A stretch of 64,000 nucleotides of DNA from Siphonodentalium dalli (lineage: Eukaryota > Mollusca > Scaphopoda > Gadilida > Siphonodentaliidae): assembly GCA_032622095.1 (NCBI GenBank), contig CP136065.1, forward strand, positions 209,106,151 to 209,170,150. The letters are read 5' to 3'. The notes below the pieces were generated by a model, which searched no databases, was not told where the DNA came from, and saw only the letters and a list, made by a program, of their open reading frames with translations. Below are positions 47,027-58,524 of this stretch, in pieces; position 1 is the stretch's first letter, and every line of letters begins with the position of its first letter. The position numbers and the translations under genes were made by a program.

Positions 47027-48531
47027 CTATACTATATATTTTGAGACTTCGTATATATGTGTGTACTTCATAGAATCCAAAACGCGTGTACAGATTGAGC
47101 TCAAACTTCATATGTAAGTGTCAAGTGCCAAATTAAAAAAAAAAATTCATTACGAATCTCGTCTATTTCTGTGTATGGCTTGACTGTGTAAAGCTGATCA
47201 AATACCGCGAAAAAAAATTGAAATCTGAGTAGAAATACCAGAGTTGTGGGCCCTCAAATTTTTTTTTTGGGAGACAATCGGGTTGTCGCCCTATCTTCTT
47301 TAAAACGGACAATCATTGCAAATAGTGACACACTTCTAAGTATCCAGACTATCTAGTGCTCGGTGTGAGCCAAATTTTGCCAGTGTCGGTTCAGTATTGT
47401 GGTTCTGGGGAGGGGTGGTTTATGGTTCAATATTTTATTTAGTCTCCGAATCAGATGAAACTTGGAATATAACATCTACCCTACAAACTTATCACGACGC
47501 TGAAAACAGATCTCAGATCCGTTGGAAAATGGCGGAGATTTGGACCCTCAAAGTTTCCAATAACCGAAATGTTTTTCGTCTCCGATTCAGATGAAATGCA
47601 TTCCATACAATATATGTGAGCAGCAGATCACAAAACTGAAAACAATTTTTAAATCTATAAAGAGCGTCTGTTTGCCATTCAACGTTATTTGCATCTGCAG
47701 AGAGATATACGGAACATACATTAAATTAAAAAAACATTTGTTTCAGACCAACCCTGCGAGCACGGATGGCGCGCTTTGTTTTTACAGTATATAGTTATAT
47801 ACCGAAATCATCCCAGATAATCACGAATCAGATATCTCCCCAGATATACCGTTATAAAGCTACTGGAATCTGTCAATCTACGGGAAATTCCAGGGAATGC
47901 CGATTGAGTTCAAACTTGCTACCCACTGGAAGTGTCATATATATGAGTGTGTCCTTTATAGACTCGAACCGATTGAGCTCAAACTTGCTAAATAAGAAAA
48001 TAGCCCCCAAGCCGTAAATATCAACAACAACGATATTACTAAATACACGTTTTCGGCAATGTGAGAGTTTTCGGGGAGCCGTGATGCCAACAACAACGAC
48101 CCGAAGTCCTGAATGCCAACAACAGATTCAATGCAATGTTATCTATTATGCAGAGAGATTTCACGACATTACGACGGGTACGGCAGACTCAAAATATTAT
48201 GCAGACAGATTTCCCGACGGGAAGCGTTTGTTTTAAATTCAATGCAATGTTATCGTAGAGAGATTTCACGAAACAAAGAATGCGTTGTCTGTCGTTCCTA
48301 TGAAGGGGGGATTTCTACGGGTAAATTTTTCCGCCAGAAACAAAAAAATTAATTAAAACAATTTACAATTTAATTAAAACAATTTAAAATTAAAAAAAAT
48401 TAACAATAAAAAAACAATTCAGAAACAAAATAAATTAAATTTAAAAAACATTAAATTCATATTCAAAAATGTCATGTTTCTGAAACAAAGCCATGGGACG
48501 AATGCCGCCAGTGGCGGGCTAACCTGCTAGT
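47027..48531 (+). mobile_element. Helitron-like element, train member 2 (different sequence, same end plan)
   Basis: Starts CTATACTATATATTTTGAGA. It ends with the hairpin GCCGCCAGTGGCGGGC, TAACCTG and CTAGT (48527-48531) followed by TATATAT. The body differs from its neighbours: repeated TTCAATGCAATGTTATC and GAGAGATTTC blocks near 48120-48270, and AATTAAAA-rich DNA at 48350-48460. That it is one element is inferred from the shared end plan. Confidence 0.45.
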
Positions 48532-49302
48532 TATATATATTTGGAAGATCTGTCTGTCTGTGTGTCTGTCTGTAATCGATGGACTCGAAAACGGCCGAGC
48601 CGATTTCGATGAGACTTGGTATGTGGGGGTATTTTCGGCCGGGGAGTGACATGGGCCTATTAATTTGCCCGTGTGACGTGACCTTGACCTTGAAATCGGG
48701 TCATTTCAAGGTCAAACGCCCGAATATCACGGGATGTCGATGAAACTTGGTATGTGGGGGTATTTTCGGCCGGGGAGTGGCATAGGCTTATTGATTTGCC
48801 CGTGCGACGTGACCTTGACCTTTAGATCTGGTCATATCGAGGTCAATCGCCCGAATATCACGGGATTTCGATGAAAATTGGTGTCTAGGGATACTTTCGT
48901 ATGGGGAGTCTCATAAGCCTATTCATTTGCCCGTGCGATGTGACATTGACCTTGAAATCGGGTCAATTCAAGGTCAAATCGCGAATTTTGATGGGATTTC
49001 GACGATATTTGATACGTAGGGTTACTTTTGTCCATTGGGTGTTTTGGACGGGTCGAGTCGTGAGCCCGACCTGACCTTGATCTTCAAAATGATCAATTCA
49101 AGGTCAAATCGGGTAAAACCGGATGGATTTCGACAGGTACTTTTGTCGGGTACTTTTGTCAGGGCAGTGTTTTGGACGGGTCAAATCGTGACCCCACCTG
49201 ACCTTGACCTTCAAAATGGACAATTCAAGGTCAAATCGCTTTGGAAGGGGAAGGGTAAGCAGAGGGGAAACATCCCGGACGAAGTCGGGTCACCCTTCTA
49301 GT
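48532..49302 (+). mobile_element. Helitron-like element, train member 3
   Basis: Close relative of 46181-47026. Starts TATATATATTTGGAAGATCT plus CTGT repeats. Ends with CCCGGACGAAGTCGGG (49274-49289), TCACCCTT, CTAGT (49298-49302) and a TA run. Same modules with the TTGAAAT/ATTTCAA palindrome. Confidence 0.65.
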
Positions 49303-49608
49303 ATATATATATATATATAGAGAGAGAGCGGTTAATTTTTATAATCAGTACTCTTGTACTCGTCATTCAGGCTGATTGCGAATTAGTCTGGTCGTTGAGA
49401 CTCGATTTTGAGGTGAACCTAGAACAAATTGTTTACAAGCTGTTTTCGTTGTCATTCGACGCGGAAAAGCATCAGGAACAACATATCCAAAATCCGCAAA
49501 AATCCGCTTTGGGGAAACTTTGTTATCCACGATGGCGTCCAACATGGTTGTCTATACTACATCAGTTCTCGATATAAGTCATTATACGAAATATAGTGGC
49601 ATCAGAAT
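49303..49608. other. TA and GA runs, then a repeat shared with 54925-55080
   Basis: 49395-49560 matches 54925-55080 in inverted orientation (AAAGCGGATTTT, TTGGATATGTTGTTCC, AAACAGCTTGTAAACAATTT). In both copies the matching strand has an open frame with ADFGYVVP and KTACKQFVLG. With two short copies I do not call it a gene. Confidence 0.55.
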
Positions 49609-51124
49609 TATGCCGTTATATCTGTTTGCGTTAAATTAGAATGCGGGAGCGAGTAGAGTGACACGGACAGAAAATTATACAATCGTGGCCATGAAATGGC
49701 TGTCAAAATGGCAGCAACTCCAAACCATACCACGTAGAAAGCAAAATAATTGGGTAACCACATAAGAGTGAAATACGTATTGGCAATATACAAATCGGTT
49801 GTTAAATATCTTTAAAGGTACACACATCATTAAAACAGATCAATCTGAAGGATCATCGGTCACTGCACAGCAAGTCAACCCCCCAATGATTTACGTCTTT
49901 AACGTTTGGGTGTTCTGCTTATCCAACATCCAACTGTTGGGCAAAACAAAAATAGCTCGTGCATGCAACACACGAAATGATGTTTCGCCTCACAGTGCAT
50001 GGTAGTTTCATTCGGCATGGTGATTAAATATTGAATGCAACGCCAAAATTTAAGTGCATACTCTAGAGGTATAAATACTAGTTATATTTCCGGAATTGTC
50101 AACACTCCCGGTGATAATAAACGATACACTTATGTCGCAATGGTTATTATACTGTAAAGAAACACTCATATCTTCAATGGATTAGCACCGAATCTCACCA
50201 GGTCAAAGAGACTGTACATAGTACATTTTATGTAAGACTAAAATTTTCATTCTACTACCAACCCGGTTTCTTAGTAGACAATTTTGTTAAAATTACTTCA
50301 GCGGCCACTTTACAACTAGAATAAGCTACAGCGCAATGCACACTATTAGTTTTCAGTATATTTTTGTTTGAAAATATATTACCATTACCACCCACGTAAT
50401 CGTGCTAAATATAAGGTGATCATCGTTTAAGATGTTATTCCAACGCTGAACATTCACCCAATATTGTTAGTTGTGGTTCTGTGTCCAACATACATGTGTA
50501 ACGTTATCACAGTGTATAAACCGTACAAACATTTAATCGGAAGTTGCTTTCAAAAAGACGAAACATTCTATTTTTAGAACGTAAATGTGACAGAAATATA
50601 ACAACAACACCACAAAATCCATTTTTCAGACCAACACACGGTTGTACCACAGCTATAAACGTAAGTATATATTGTACATACACATTTGCCGATCGTAAGC
50701 GGGCTCCATTTGAGCGAAAGACTCTGTTTAATAGATAAAAACGGCCTTTGTTCACTTCCGAAAATAATTGTTCTCGCAAAAATTCGCTCTTCAAATGTCA
50801 TTTTAACACATATCCAGCATATGTCGGAAATCCCACTATATTGCAACGGAAAGGCCGTTATGTGTGCAACATATATGGACATGCCCTTGGCTCGACTGTA
50901 TTCACAACTTTAAAGTAGGGAGTATTTATGTGGACACCCACTCGTCAGTCTATGTACGCCTAGTTGTTTAAGTTGATGATCACTAGTTGCCAAAAATATG
51001 TACGCCAAGTTGTGATGATGGGATTTGTGTGCACGAACCCATGAATTAGGTTTCCATATTAGAGATACTCGGCCTCCTGATGGTCATTATTAACCTTCAA
51101 TCACAAGACGTAGGCATTGTTCCA

Positions 51125-52590
51125 CATCCGTTTTCCGATTCTGGGATAGGGACCCACCCCCTCCAAACTGCTTCAAATGACTATTTTACTCAGTTTTCTT
51201 GATCTTTTCCGATCAATGTTCCGTATCATGATTCCTACTTATATTTACCAACAACACTATAAAGTTTCAAAACAATTCTCCAATAAATGTGGGCTGTATG
51301 GCATGCTGATGGATTGACATTTTTATTCCAAGATGGCTGCTGGTGGCCATGTTTGTTTTAAACAAATTTTAGGGAAACATGAAGGCTCTCACCTAGAGGT
51401 AACTTCGAAGATCCATATGAAGTTCAAGTTTGGTGACGATTGGATAAGAAATGTGACCTGTAAGGTTTGCTAAAGGATTTGGTCATACAAAATTTGCGAA
51501 AAAATCGAAGGCACCCACCGAGAGGCCACAGCGAAGATACATATAAAGGTTGATGATGATCGGACGAGGGATAAGCTCTGCATGGTGTGTTAAAGGGTTC
51601 AGTGATGCAAAGAGTAAAATCCAAGATGGCTGCCAGCGGCCATATTTTCATAAAAAATCATTCAAATTTGACAGCTCCCATCTAGAGGTGGTCCTCAACC
51701 CATATAACGAATATCGTTGAAATCGGTCAGAGTTTGTTTTAACACATTTGTTTTATTTTATTACGGTTTTTTTAATATTCTATTTTTATTTTAAGAGTTA
51801 AAGGTACTCAATCCGAAATGTCGCTCGCAAATTACTATTTCCTTGGCATCGGCGGTAAAAGATATTTGATTCGAGTCGAGGAACCCACCCATCAAAGCTC
51901 AGAGTGATCAGATCTTGATGTTTGAATTCTATTATTTTAATTTCCGTAGCCCAGTAAATAGTCCACGAGTAGACTTCTCTGACCAAATTGCGGATAAAGA
52001 TGGATAACTCTAAAATCAAGTGGCTTTTTGGTGTCAGATATTTTTACAAATAACATGTTTTGGGCAATTGCAAGTTTATACTATAGTTGACTGTGATTAA
52101 CATTATTTTTTAATTACTCGATTCTTATACTGAAGCGGAATTTAAAAAAATTGCTGTTGTTGGAATCTGATGATATGGGGACCATCGAATCGGAATGAGT
52201 ACCTTTAAGTGAATAGTTTACATTTATTTGAAGAATTTATTATTGTGTTATGTTTTCATTTACATCAGGTTGAATAAATGATTTTTAATAGAACTAATTA
52301 AATATGAGCCTTCCATGTCAATGTACATTGATAGATCCTTGATGAAAACATGACCTTTTTATTACCCCTTGGTGTCATCCATAATTATTAACTCAAACAC
52401 CTCACCAAGAGTTAAGTGCATACCTATCTCATAATAGAAGCATTCTTAAATCCTCTTGTCCCATTATTTTTAGGAAAAATTACTCTAGGAAAAAATGTAC
52501 ACGGCCAGGAAAAAATGTATAAGCAGGGCTGCATAACCAACCACCCCCCCCCCCCCGCATAGTGTTCGGAAAAATATTGCAGACCCCCCT
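51125..52590. repeat. 1.1-kb dispersed repeat, copy 2, carrying a MITE
   Basis: Inverted match to 41440-42565, interrupted by the TTAA MITE at 51802-52204. It lies inside the Transib-like element. A poly-C run sits near 52545. Confidence 0.85.
51802..52204. mobile_element. TTAA-target MITE family, copy C
   Basis: Ends AGGTACTCAATCCGA and near complement, TTAA on both sides (51798-51801, 52205-52208). The left arm contains TTGATTCGAGTCGAGGAACC. The related copy at 41.9 kb shows the uninterrupted site. Confidence 0.9.
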
Positions 52591-53955
52591 GGCGTATACA
52601 CAATTTCATCACAGAATACAACATATTTCCTCAACTCCCAAATACAGTTTTGTTACATGCGGAGACGAATAAAAGTCGCTAAATGTTAATATGAATACCT
52701 TGTTTGATTCAGACAGAGTCTATAAGTTCAATGACGTGACATTTCGAAGACATAGTTATGTTCAAGTGGGTCGAAAAGAACACATAATTAATGTACGATT
52801 CCTGAACAACGTCGCAACTGGTATTGACGTCGTACACAACTAGGCGTACATGGACTGACTAGTGGGGTGTCCAAATAAATACTCCCTACTTTAAAATTGT
52901 GAATATCCTCGAGCCAAGGGCATATCCATATATGTTGCACACATAACGGCCTTTCCGTTGCAATGTAGTGTGATTTCCGACAGATGCTGGATATGTGTTA
53001 AAATAACATTTGAAGAGCGATTTTTTGCGAGAAAAAATATGTTCTGAAATGATCAAAGGCCGTTTTTATCTATTAAACAGAGTCTTTCGCTCAAATGGAG
53101 CCCGCTTACGATCGGCAAATGTGTATGTACAATATATACTTACGTTTATAGCTGTGGTGCAACCGTGTGTCTGTCTGAATCCTGGATTGTGTGGTATTGT
53201 TGTGATATTTCTGTCACATTTACGTTCTAAAAATATAATTTTTCGTCTTTTCGAAAGCAACTTCCGATTAAATGTTTGTACGGTTTATACACTGTGGTTA
53301 TGGAAAATGGGTAAACGCGGTGATGCGGTTGAAGACAACGTAGTAAGTTTCGCGTAGATGTGGCCTTGGTGAATTCAGCAAAATATAATTTCCAGGTATA
53401 AACACAGTCTCTGTCACAGATTATGAAGGCAATTTTGGTCAAGTTTTGATTTATTGAAGACAGTCTATGGTACTCATTTGTGATTTAATAAATTTAGTTC
53501 ATGGTACACCATCACGCATTCTTGTGATAAAAGCGAAATATTCGTGTTTTATCACTTGATCTGAGGCAACTATAACTACTATTTTTAGACACGTACAATA
53601 GGATCTAAGCATTCTCCCCAGTACAATATGAACATAATTCATACCGTTTTATAGCAATTAATTTTTTAAGGTTTTATACCGTAGATATCAAAATAAATGG
53701 TGATCGGTCTCATTCGTGAGACTGCTCTGAATACACATATTTCTGCTTCTAGAGAAAGGCCGCATAGTCAATACATCCCTACTAAATCCCGTTTAGCTGT
53801 TTAATTACACATATATCACACGATTCAAGATTAGCGGTACAGATAAAACTGCGTCATTTTTCCGTTTCTGTGGGCACAAAAGTCCAGATTTAACCGTTCC
53901 ACAAGTCCCTGATTTCGCTTGCTCTCTCGTGAGATACATCAGAAAGAATTCGTAC

Positions 53956-54860
53956 ATCTCTAATCAAAAGTTTCTCTTATACTTGTAGTCATTCTTCCTC
54001 GCAATATTCGAGCGTTTGTTCACTCGTATAGGACTAGCTATTCAATTTTGCACTAAATGTAAATTTCATTCGATTTTGTCCATTTTGGCAGGGGGGGGGG
54101 GGCGGAAAAAAACTGCGGGACACAACGTACCGGGGGTGGGGGGGGGGGGGGGGGTACCTGGGCGTAAAAAATTTACACGTAAATTTTTTCCTTATTCATT
54201 TGGGGGGGGGGGGGGGGGTTGTCGGAAAACATTTGCATGTAATATTTTTCCGAATATGTATTTTCAGACTCACAACTTCAATTTTCTCTCATTTTATAAA
54301 ATATGGATATGGATTAACCTTAATATCCAAATCATATATACATGAGTAGTACAATCCCCATAAAACAATTTTGGATAACCACTGTCTTGGTTTACATGTG
54401 ATATTGACCCCACTAACCCTCTTAATAATGCCGACTATGTCAGTGTCTACCAGTCGAATGCAGAATTCTACCCTGCGATCACTTATCTGGCAAAGTTTTA
54501 CTGCAGAACTATCACATGTATTAAACAATTTCTCCTCCAATGGTAACAGTTATATGCTGGTATCTCACTCATCTCATTTGCATCTTTTTCAAAGTCGAGG
54601 TAATGACTAGTTGTCATTTTTTAAAGTGCATACATAGCGTTGCGATCACCAATATACATGTTTGTACATGTCATGACATCACGAGGTACAAATCTACGTT
54701 CTACTGGTAGACAATTTTAGTCATAATAATCTAAACTAAGTTACCAAGCACCTTCTCGTGAATTGTATGCTCCGGTGTTTTTTTCGGTTTCCGGTCAAAC
54801 CGAGTTGTTGTCCGGCTGGGGTAGATTTGATTTTTCTGGGGGGGGGGGGGGGGCAAATGG
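53956..54860. other. Spacer with four long G runs
   Basis: G runs of roughly 12 to 20 bases near 54092, 54129, 54200 and 54839, all on the plus strand. Such clusters could form G-quadruplexes. No gene. Confidence 0.7.
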
Positions 54861-54924
54861 TCAGTGGAAAAAAACGAATTTGGCATTAATTGGAGAACCT
54901 GCCGCAGAATTCAGTATTTTCCGA

Positions 54925-55080
54925 TAACAACAGACATTATGGACGCCATCTTCAATAGAGAATTTCCCCCAAAGCGGATTTTAGCGGATTTTGGATATGT
55001 TGTTCCCTACATTCTGCCCGACAATATGACAGCAAAAACAGCTTGTAAACAATTTGTTCTAGGTCCAATGCTTCAACGAC
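54925..55080 (+). repeat. Repeat shared with 49395-49560 (inverted)
   Basis: See 49303-49608. The frame here runs 54864-55088. Confidence 0.65.
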
Positions 55081-55089
55081 CGGACTAAA

Positions 55090-56770
55090 TGTTTCTTGAA
55101 CAAAGAAAGGATTTTTGGTGTAATCACTTCAAAAGACTATCAAAACCAAAATTTTTTGATAGATTTGACGACTCATTCCAAAGTTTCGGCAGATATTGAA
55201 GCGATTGAACAAATATTTCGTTTTACTAAACCACCTTTAGAGCCAGTTACATTTCATGCACAAAAAAAAGTTAACAATAAGCAATAAACATGGCGGCCGA
55301 ATATGCTGGAATTAACACCGTATCTTTGTGTATATATGTATGTCTATGTATACATATGTATATACATGTACTGATTGAATTCAGTCATCATAAAATCCAT
55401 TAAGTATAACGTACACGTACAAACCCCCCTGTCGGCTATATAGCATATGTACCCCCATTAACAACCCTTAACGAACCACATGCCTATATAGTTAACTTGC
55501 ACCCACAATTATCCCACCACAACACTATCACTCACCAGTAATACTTACTAGTATAGTTATTCGTATTCAATTATTATTGTATATTTACACACTAAGTGTT
55601 GTCATCACTAAATCCAGCATTCTGATTGGTCGGCGCCCACGTGGCTAGTTGCAGTTATTTCTCGGTGAATGCGCAACGCCTAATAACACCAAGCTAATAA
55701 CACCATCGATACGTCATTAGGTTTGGTAAGACGAACGCGTAGTGCTTTGGGCGCATTTTGACTCGCGCAGGATTGACTTAATACATCATCGGGTTTCAAC
55801 ATGAAGAGAAATTGTTCCTATTAACTTTTGCCAAGGGTGCTATTGGGTATTTTGGGCTGATCTTGTCACGATACACTTTTCGATTTAAATATATTTACAA
55901 AAGTGGCTTTTTCGCTAAATGTATATAATTGTAATACGACCCTGCCTAACTATGCTTAAAAGCCATGTCCTGATTGGCCAGTGGCCCGAGTTACCATGGC
56001 TATCTCGTTCCAGTTTTGTGGTACAATTCTACTTTTTCCAATTGTACCACGAAAGAAATAAAAAAAATCGGTTTATTCAGATCGCCGCACGCGACTTTTC
56101 CCGTCTTTTCTAACTCCGCGCAAACGGGGCATCAACGGAGTACACCCGCACCCGTAACCCTTTGATTGTATTTTGCTACATCTTGACAATATTGCGATTT
56201 TTCTAGCGATTTGTCGCTTGAAACCAGTTTGGTTGCCAATGAATATGGTCCAAATGATGTTATGGTATAAGTATATTAAATGACAAAATAAATCCATGGG
56301 GCCGGGCTGTGCATTCGTCGATTCGAATCTCGATCATATTCGATATTTCGGAATCAAGTTGAAAATGAAAGCGTTTGTTCACCAGTACAGAAGGGGAATA
56401 ATATTAGTTTAGTTTTGTGTAAGGAAAATGGTCCATAGTCGATGATCATATTCATGTTGTCCCAACAACGTTCAAAACAGAAATGACCGCATCGTATTTC
56501 CTGTACAATTTAAATGAAACGCACGGGCGCCGCTGAAAACACATCGTTTTTTAGCCAATCACAACGATTATTTCTAGAAGAGGTGCCTCGAAAAGTCAAC
56601 GGGGGAATTTCATAACAAGACAAGACACCACCAGAGTACTCCATGCAAAGTAATCGAGTACGCCCAATACGAATTACACCACGAAATGTTTTCTCACCTG
56701 AGACCGAAAAAGCGCAGTATTTCGTTGACTATTCAGTCGAATTGTGACCATAAACTTTCAGTCGTATTAC
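55090..56770. other. AT-rich spacer, nothing recognised
   Basis: No supportable gene or element. A TGTGGTACAATT/AATTGTACCACG inverted pair lies near 56018-56052, echoing the hairpin that follows. Confidence 0.5.
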
Positions 56771-56772
56771 AA

Positions 56773-56919
56773 AAGAAATAAATACACGGTGTATCGGTGT
56801 GTATGGTCAAGTTGTACCACAAAAAACTGATTGTAGGACTCCGCTACGCGTCGTCCTACAATCAGTTTTTTGTGGTACAACTTGACCATACACACCTCTA
56901 CACCGTGTATTTATTTCTT
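56773..56919. repeat. Giant hairpin 1
   Basis: Arms of about 67 bp, AAGAAATAAATACACGGTGT to its complement, passing through TGTGTATGGTCAAGTTGTAC, around a 13-base loop. One base differs here and there. Confidence 0.93.
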
Positions 56920-56922
56920 AAA

Positions 56923-57086
56923 TATAAGGATTAACTGTCATATGGACTATTTTTATGGAGATGTAACGGTGAGGTAAGTGGACATAACTTGTATGTAAAA
57001 CCCTTCGGGTTTTACACAAGTTATGTCCACTTACCTCACCGTTACATCTCCATAAAAACAGTCCACATGACAGTTAATCCTTATAT
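56923..57086. repeat. Giant hairpin 2, adjacent to hairpin 1
   Basis: Arms of about 80 bp, ATATAAGGATTAACTGTCAT to its complement, closing with AAACCCTTCGGGTTT (TTC loop in a CCC/GGG stem). Only three bases separate it from hairpin 1. Confidence 0.93.
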
Positions 57087-57634
57087 ATACATGCACCCGT
57101 CATGCCAAACCTATTCTGTTTAATATACTGTTTATATTTGTTGTTATACTTATTCTGTGTTGTGGGGAGCGGATGTACATCTAAGTTTTAAGAACTTGTC
57201 CTCCAATCTCATAGTATATGCATATCAATATACTATTAAAATATGTTTAAACCAAACACCGAACACCTCAAATACATCATAAAAGAAACTGCCACAATAA
57301 TGAAAATCATATGTACCATATATACAAACAGAGAAGTGCCGAAAAGAAATTAATACTCTCATATTGACACACTACAAATAAGACAGAGACCCAAATAAAC
57401 CAGGGAGTTACAGGGGCACAACTATCAGCTCCATAATATGCACAATTCTTGAAGCAAACTTACAAGGTAAATTGGATAACATACCACTGCCATCACAGAA
57501 TAAATTACAACGTGGCTTCACTCAGGGTAGTTCACCCGGCTCAAGTATACAATGGAAGTTAAGATATAAACAAGAAAACTAAGATGCATGCATCAGGTCG
57601 GCCGTGAACTATCTACCATAGAATTGTTGTAGCT

Positions 57635-58019
57635 ATCGATTATACATTTTGAAACACCTGTTTGTATGTATGTATGTATGTGTGTATGCGTGAATGCATG
57701 TGTGTATGTGTTATAGACTCTAACACTGCTCGAATTTGGTATTTAACGTGTCAACTTGACCTCGCTCATAGGCATGTTTCTGGACCTTGACCGATCCGAC
57801 TAAAAATTTGTGTGTAGGACTACTTCGATCCCGGGAGCAATATGGACGGGTCCAATTTCACGTGGGACCATGTTCTCGAACGTGCTGATATAGGCATGTT
57901 TCTGGACCAATTGAACAATAGTTTGGCCAGACGCTGTATATACTGGGTACTGTCCAGATGGAGGCGATCACAAAAAAAATCCCTAACTAGCCCGAACGAA
58001 GTCGAGTACATCAGCTAGT
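57635..58019 (+). mobile_element. Helitron-like element inside the LINE, 1
   Basis: Starts near TATACATTTTGAAACACCTG plus GTATGTATGT repeats. Ends with a decayed hairpin CCCGAACGAAGTCGAG, TACATCAG, CTAGT (58015-58019). The next element follows head to tail. Confidence 0.55.
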
Positions 58020-58521
58020 TTAATATATATTTTGGACATTTGTCTGTCTGTTTGTCTGTTAGCTATGGCCGGGAAAACTGCCGGACAGATTTGACGAAAT
58101 TTGATACCTAGGGGAAATTATTTCCAGGGAGTATTTTGGACGGGTCAAATCTTGATCCCGACCTGACTTTGACATTCAAAAAGATCAATTCAAGGTCAAA
58201 TCTGGTAAAACGGAAGTATTTCAACGAAATTTGATACCTACTGTTACTTTTGTCCCAGGAGTGTTTCGGGTGGGTCAAATCATGACCCTGACCTGATCTT
58301 GACATTCAAAATTGTCAATTCAAGGTCAAATCGGGTATAAAGCCGGGCGGATTTCGACGGGTACTTTTGTCGTGACTTTTGTCCGGGGAGTGTTTTGGAC
58401 GGGTCAAATCGTGACCCCGACATGACCTTCACCTTTAAAATAGTCAATTCAAGGTTAAATCGCGCATTTCTCCGAAAATCAGAGGGGAACATCCCGGACG
58501 AAGTGGGGTCCACGAGCTACT
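58020..58521 (+). mobile_element. Helitron-like element inside the LINE, 2
   Basis: Starts TTAATATATATTTTGGACAT plus CTGT repeats. Ends with CCCGGACGAAGTGGGG, TCCACGAG and CTACT, then TATATAT. The interior has modules with TTCAAGGTCAAATC. Related to 48532-49302. Confidence 0.6.
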
Positions 58522-58524
58522 ATT

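Larger units (their letters stand above)
50508..53296. mobile_element. Transib/RAG-type non-autonomous element with 460-bp TIRs
   Basis: Terminal inverted repeats of about 460 bp (50508-50975 and 52835-53296), roughly 90 percent alike, start CACAGTGTATAAACCGTACA. The first seven bases are the CACAGTG heptamer of vertebrate recombination signals and fit the CACWRTG start of Transib. A 5-bp duplication GTTAT is at 50503-50507 and 53297-53301; 5 bp is the Transib/RAG length. The copy at 32603-34045 has one such site and no insert. No clear nonamer follows at 12 or 23 bp. The interior is mostly another repeat (51125-52590), so no RAG1-like transposase is encoded. Confidence 0.75.
49609..53955 (+). 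repeat. Segmental duplicate, copy 2, interrupted by a 2.8-kb element
   Basis: Matches 32603-34045 in two parts, 49609-50507 and 53302-53955. The interruption is exactly the Transib-like element plus its 5-bp duplication. Confidence 0.8.

Noticed and set aside
50508-50540. A full recombination signal (heptamer, 12- or 23-bp spacer, nonamer)
   Set aside because: Only the heptamer fits; no convincing ACAAAAACC-like nonamer at either spacing.
50507-53357. Similar frames near both ends (95 and 115 codons, sharing LLNRVFRSNGARLRSANVYV)
   Set aside because: They are the two arms of the inverted repeat of the Transib-like element read in the same direction; no transposase similarity seen.
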